A stretch of DNA of 8,075 nt from contig DASQVO010000385.1 of the NCBI GenBank assembly GCA_035640715.1, forward strand, positions 1-8,075. Reading direction: 5' to 3'. Position 1 is the first letter of the stretch. Each line of letters begins with the position of its first letter. The notes below the pieces were generated by a model, which was given only the letters and a program-made list of their open reading frames with translations, was not told the DNA's origin and searched no databases. The stretch comes from DASQVO01 sp035640715 (lineage in GTDB: Bacteria; Actinomycetota; Actinomycetes; Streptosporangiales; Streptosporangiaceae). Both the position numbers and the translations under genes were made by a program. Shown here in pieces: positions 5,675-8,075 of the stretch.

Positions 5675-6910
5675 TCAGCCGTTGCCGACGGCCGACCGGG
5701 AATCACCGGCGACGTCAGCGTTCCCCCGGCCCCTGGCCGTGCCGACGGCGCTCGCGGTGGCCAGCGCGGCGGCCACGGCGGGCACGGCCAGGCCGAGGAT
5801 GGGGTGACCGGCGGCGAGACCGGCGAGGGCCGCCCCGGCGGCCGCTCCGCCGTTCATGATCGAATTGAGCCACGACTGGGCCTCGGTTCCGCTGCCGTGC
5901 GGCGCACTGGCGGCGGCATCGGCGAACAGCGTGGCCAGGGTGGGACCGAGGAACAGGCCGGCCAGCGGCGCCGCCACGGCGAGGAGCGGAGCATACAGCC
6001 CGGCGGCCGTCAGCCCGGCCAGCCCGAGGGTGTAACAGGCCAGTAGACGGCTCAGGCGCGACCGGCCGTTCCCACCGCGTGCCCGGGCGCCCAGGAGCAG
6101 GCTTCCGGTGATGCTGCCGGCTGAGACCCCGGCGAGCAGCGGGCCCGATGCCCACAGCGCGTGATGAGACCGCGCATAGGCGGTGAGTGCAACCTCGGCG
6201 GCACTCAGCGCGGTATTGGCCAGCGCCGCCGTGACCAGCAGACGGCGCAGCGCGGGGAAGCACCGCAGCCCCAGCAGCGAGCCCCGCCCGGGCGGAGCAT
6301 CGCCGTATCGGGAATACGGGCGGACCGCGGCCACTCCCGCGCTAGTCAGGCCAAGCAGGACGACGAGGGCCGCGACGGGGCCGGCGCCGGTGGCCAGCGC
6401 GCTCGCTACCACCGGCCCTGCGAGATAGGCCAGATCGAACACCGCCGCGTCGAGGGCGAACGCGGCCGGTCGCAGCCTGTCCCCGGCATGCCGTGACCAC
6501 AGGCTGCGCAGCCCCGGGCTGAGCGGCGGCGTGACCAGCCCCGCGACCAAGCCGGCTCCGGCCAGGATAATCGCTGGGCTGCGCGCCAGCGCTGCGGCCA
6601 GCAGCCCCACCAGAGCCAGCAAGTACCCGGCTCCGCATACCGTAGCCACCGGGAACAGGCCGTGCCGGTCAGCCAGCCGCCCCCGCAGGGGCCCCGTTCC
6701 GGCCTGCCCAAGCGTGCAGCCGGCCAGCACCAGCCCGGCCGCCCTCATCGACGCATACTGGGCCGCGACCAGCAGCAAGGTCATGCTCAGCATGCCCTGC
6801 GGCAGCCGGGCGCAGACATCGGCCATCGCGAGCCTGCGCAAAACCGGCTCAGCGAACAGCCGACCGTACGAGCCGCCATGCCCGGGGACCACTTCAGCCA
6901 CGGCTCCCAA
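5675..6910 (-). CDS. MFS transporter
   Basis: 411 residues starting at TTG, with GGAGG 6 bases upstream; the next in-frame GTGs are too far from that site. The protein is rich in Ala, Gly and Leu, with about 12 predicted membrane helices in two halves separated by a polar stretch at about 195-215 (RPYSRYGDAPPGRG). Loop 2-3 carries GPLRGRLADRHG (73-84), a version of the MFS motif A with the expected G-x-L-x-D-R-x-G core. This places it in the major facilitator superfamily, proton-driven or facilitated exporters and importers of the inner membrane; the general look is that of actinobacterial small-molecule efflux proteins. The substrate cannot be read from sequence. It stands alone between a hairpin upstream (6964-6979) and the decayed island downstream, so a shared function with the ABC operon is not implied. 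Confidence 0.85.
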   Translation of the reverse strand: MGAVAEVVPGHGGSYGRLFAEPVLRRLAMADVCARLPQGMLSMTLLLVAAQYASMRAAGLVLAGCTLGQAGTGPLRGRLADRHGLFPVATVCGAGYLLALVGLLAAALARSPAIILAGAGLVAGLVTPPLSPGLRSLWSRHAGDRLRPAAFALDAAVFDLAYLAGPVVASALATGAGPVAALVVLLGLTSAGVAAVRPYSRYGDAPPGRGSLLGLRCFPALRRLLVTAALANTALSAAEVALTAYARSHHALWASGPLLAGVSAGSITGSLLLGARARGGNGRSRLSRLLACYTLGLAGLTAAGLYAPLLAVAAPLAGLFLGPTLATLFADAAASAPHGSGTEAQSWLNSIMNGGAAAGAALAGLAAGHPILGLAVPAVAAALATASAVGTARGRGNADVAGDSRSAVGNG

Positions 6911-6916
6911 AGCTAA

Positions 6917-6921
6917 CCTCC
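6917..6921 (-). promoter_or_regulatory. Ribosome-binding site supporting the TTG start of the MFS gene
   Basis: GGAGG followed by 6 bases and TTG at 6910. It decides for the rare TTG start over the GTG codons at in-frame positions 4 and 7. Confidence 0.6.
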
Positions 6922-6963
6922 GCAGCCCTGGAAGCTGGCCTCCGCCCTGCTAACGGCGGTGAG

Positions 6964-6979
6964 CCGGGCGAATGCCCGG
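6964..6979. terminator. GC-rich hairpin, likely terminator between the NTF2-like remnant and the MFS gene
   Basis: CCGGGC-GAAT-GCCCGG is a perfect 6-bp stem with a 4-base loop, about 30 bases after the stop of the minus-strand remnant (7010) and about 50 bases before the MFS start. It has no U-tract, as is common for actinobacterial terminators. It may end transcription of the former gene or fold in the MFS leader. Confidence 0.4.
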
Positions 6980-7009
6980 TGCCGGACCGACTGCGGCGGC
7001 CAGCGGGGC

Positions 7010-7192
7010 TCAGTCCGGATTTTCAGGGCAGTTGCGGAATGCCTCGACGCGCCAGATCCCTTGCTGCTTGGCCAGCACCCAGGTCTCAAGGGAACTGCTC
7101 CCGGCGGCAGGCTCGGTCTGGGCCGCCAGGAAGACGGCCATCTTTACGAACCGGCGGCACCAGCATGGCAACTGCCTGGACAGCAGCCTGAC
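7010..7192 (-). pseudogene. Degraded C-terminal part of an SgcJ/EcaC-type NTF2-like protein
   Basis: From an ATG at 7141 the minus strand reads MAVFLAAQTEP, then ETWVLAKQQGIWRVEAFRNCPENPD and a TGA at 7012-7010. This ending (ETWVLAK.G.WRVEAF.NCPE) is characteristic of SgcJ/EcaC-family NTF2-like proteins of about 130-150 residues. Just upstream VRLLS is in the same frame, but the matching strand VAMLV is in a neighbouring frame, as if two compensating indels had occurred between 7142 and 7180. The N-terminal half of such a protein is not recognisable in 7193-7391, so this is a truncated, decayed gene. No ribosome-binding site precedes the ATG at 7141. The biochemical role of the intact family is poorly defined; many members sit in secondary-metabolite or stress clusters. 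Confidence 0.6.
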
Positions 7193-7391
7193 GCGAGGAG
7201 CCGGGTGTGCCGCGCGCCTTTACCTCGCCTTCCGCCGCCGTGTCCGGTGCGCGCCGATGGCGTAGTCCTGCGTCGCCGCGGCGGCTGGGTCGTACATCGG
7301 GCTGGCGTCACGGCGATGACTTCCGCCCGGCGCATCGGTCCAAACGGATGAACGGCGCTCGCGCCGAGCGCCAGCAATCACGGAGGAAGCC
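7193..7391. other. Leader of the NTF2-like gene; no gene seen
   Basis: This GC-rich gap lies between the decayed minus-strand remnant and the plus-strand gene at 7392. All frames give Arg/Ala/Pro-rich translations without family resemblance. It should contain the promoter of the plus-strand gene, but no clear -35/-10 pair is visible. Confidence 0.4.
7382..7386 (+). promoter_or_regulatory. Ribosome-binding site of the SnoaL-like gene
   Basis: GGAGG, 5 bases before the ATG at 7392, supports that start and the coding nature of the plus strand here. Confidence 0.6.
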
Positions 7392-7850
7392 ATGGCAGAC
7401 GATGAGGGCCAGATCCGCGTGCTGCTCGCGGACATGGAGGCTGGGTACCGCGCCAAGGACGCCGAGCAGATCGTTGCCCACTATGCGCCGGACATCGTGC
7501 TGTACAGCCTCGCGCCGCCACTGCGCACGCACGCAGGCGGACAACACAGTATCGGCGGCGGACGAAAGGCCGACATGACGACCGCGGATGGCGTACGAAC
7601 CTGGCTCGCCGGGTTCGGTAACCAGCCGATGGATTACGAGATAAGGGACGTCAACGTTGCCGTCGGCGGTGACGTCGCCTACGCCCACGGCCTGAGCCGG
7701 ATGGGCTCGCTGGGCACGTTCACCTTGTGGTTCCGGTTCACCGCCGGACTGCGCAAGAGCGATGGGATCTGGCAGATCACCCACATCCACGCATCCGTGC
7801 CCTTCTACATGGACGAGACCATGAAGGCAGCTGTCGACCTGGCGCCCTGA
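7392..7850 (+). CDS. SnoaL-like / NTF2-like domain protein
   Basis: 152 residues with ATG and a good GGAGG site. The fold signals of a SnoaL-like (NTF2 superfamily, cone-shaped alpha+beta barrel) protein run through the whole length: an N-terminal helix with GYRAKDAEQIVAHYAPDIVLY (centre about 18-38), LAPPLR (40-45), a middle strand GGDVAYAHGLSRM (92-104), and the closing strands FTAGLRKSDGIWQITHIHASVPF (about 116-138). The pattern 'LAPPLR...GDVAYAHG...LRKxDGxWxIxHxHxSVPF' is typical of a cytosolic ketosteroid-isomerase-like subgroup of unknown substrate. Relatives include cyclases, isomerases and binding proteins, so no reaction can be named. The stretch 46-66 (THAGGQHSIGGG region) looks longer and more Gly-rich than I expect between LAPPL and the W-L-AGF helix, so it may be an insertion. 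It is the only confident plus-strand gene here and appears monocistronic. Confidence 0.88.
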   Translation: MADDEGQIRVLLADMEAGYRAKDAEQIVAHYAPDIVLYSLAPPLRTHAGGQHSIGGGRKADMTTADGVRTWLAGFGNQPMDYEIRDVNVAVGGDVAYAHGLSRMGSLGTFTLWFRFTAGLRKSDGIWQITHIHASVPFYMDETMKAAVDLAP

Positions 7851-7933
7851 CGGTCGCCGTGCGGCGTCTGCAGCCTTCAGCTCCCAGCGCCTGCCGAACT
7901 TTCCCAGACTGCCCGGCCACAGGCAACGGACAG

Positions 7934-7953
7934 TGACGGGGCCACCCCCGTCA
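7934..7953. terminator. Bidirectional terminator-like hairpin
   Basis: TGACGGGG-CCAC-CCCCGTCA is a perfect 8-bp stem with a 4-base loop, 83 bases after the stop of the plus-strand SnoaL-like gene. No U-tract follows on either strand. Its position between the plus-strand gene and a possible convergent minus-strand gene suits a bidirectional terminator. The 7951-7953 bases would also be the stop codon of that minus-strand frame. Confidence 0.6.
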
Positions 7954-8075
7954 GGCACACTCACCACCGCCGAGCCCGGGCAGGGCCGGCAGGCTGCTGG
8001 CCGGAGCCGAGAGGTTGTCCACGGCCAGGCCCGGTCCCTGCCTGGCGGGCTCGGTCAGCCCACTGGCCGCCGACG
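7951..8075 (-). CDS. Possible C-terminal fragment of an unidentified protein
   Basis: From the right edge a minus-strand frame stays open for 40 codons and stops with TGA in the stem of the hairpin at 7934-7953. Third positions are mostly G or C and the translation is Ala/Pro/Leu/Gly-rich (for example NLSAPASSLPALPGLGGG near the end). No family is recognised. Plus-strand frames are also open here with similar composition, so coding is supported mainly by the terminator placed exactly at its stop. It could equally be noncoding. Confidence 0.3.
   Translation of the reverse strand, partial: SAASGLTEPARQGPGLAVDNLSAPASSLPALPGLGGGECA

Noticed and set aside
4903..5706. N-terminal extension of the ABC ATPase to a start at 5706 (586 residues)
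   Set aside because: The extension crosses the transposase relic and the frame-shifted half of the abrB-like gene, and the ABC domain has its own GTG with a proper RBS at 4902.
6959..7351. Plus-strand frame of 130 codons upstream of the SnoaL-like gene
   Set aside because: No RBS, no recognisable domain, and it runs antisense to the SgcJ/EcaC-like remnant, whose C-terminal motif is specific.
7308..7967. Minus-strand frame of 219 codons opposite the SnoaL-like gene
   Set aside because: It is the shadow of the plus-strand gene, which has a good RBS and full-length family motifs.

Overview
The window is high-GC DNA with strong G/C third-position bias, GTG and TTG starts backed by purine-rich ribosome-binding sites, and terminator-like hairpins without U-tracts. 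This fits an Actinomycetota genome of the filamentous or soil type; I cannot name genus or species. No rRNA, tRNA or CRISPR array was seen.

Layout. Nearly everything is on the minus strand. Read in the direction of transcription from the right edge: a possible C-terminal gene fragment (8075-7951) ending in a strong hairpin; one plus-strand gene for a SnoaL/NTF2-like protein (7392-7850); a decayed minus-strand fragment resembling the C-terminus of an SgcJ/EcaC-type NTF2-like protein (about 7192-7010) followed by a hairpin; an MFS transporter (6910-5675); a small decayed island holding the first 22 codons of an insertion-sequence transposase (5436-5371) and a frameshifted AbrB/MazE-type DNA-binding gene (5290-about 5107); then a tightly packed three-gene operon.

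The operon is the main content. It encodes an ABC ATPase (4902-3946), an ABC-2 type permease with an unusual extracytoplasmic C-terminal domain (3946-2585), and a large exported or membrane-anchored protein joining a YncE/YVTN-like beta-propeller to an alkaline-phosphatase-like phosphoesterase (2576 to beyond position 1). ATPase and permease overlap by one base (TGATG). Permease and phosphoesterase are 8 bases apart, and the ribosome-binding site of the last gene lies in a small hairpin whose loop holds the permease stop codon. This suggests coupled translation and joint function at the cell surface. The substrate and the phosphoester target are unknown.

The largest real gene, the phosphoesterase, runs off the left edge without a stop. 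Long plus-strand open frames opposite it and opposite the permease are antisense shadows caused by base composition. The most informative oddities are the abrB frameshift at a run of six G, whose downstream frame stays open into the ATPase gene, and the transposase remnant whose start is preceded by two adjacent hairpins.
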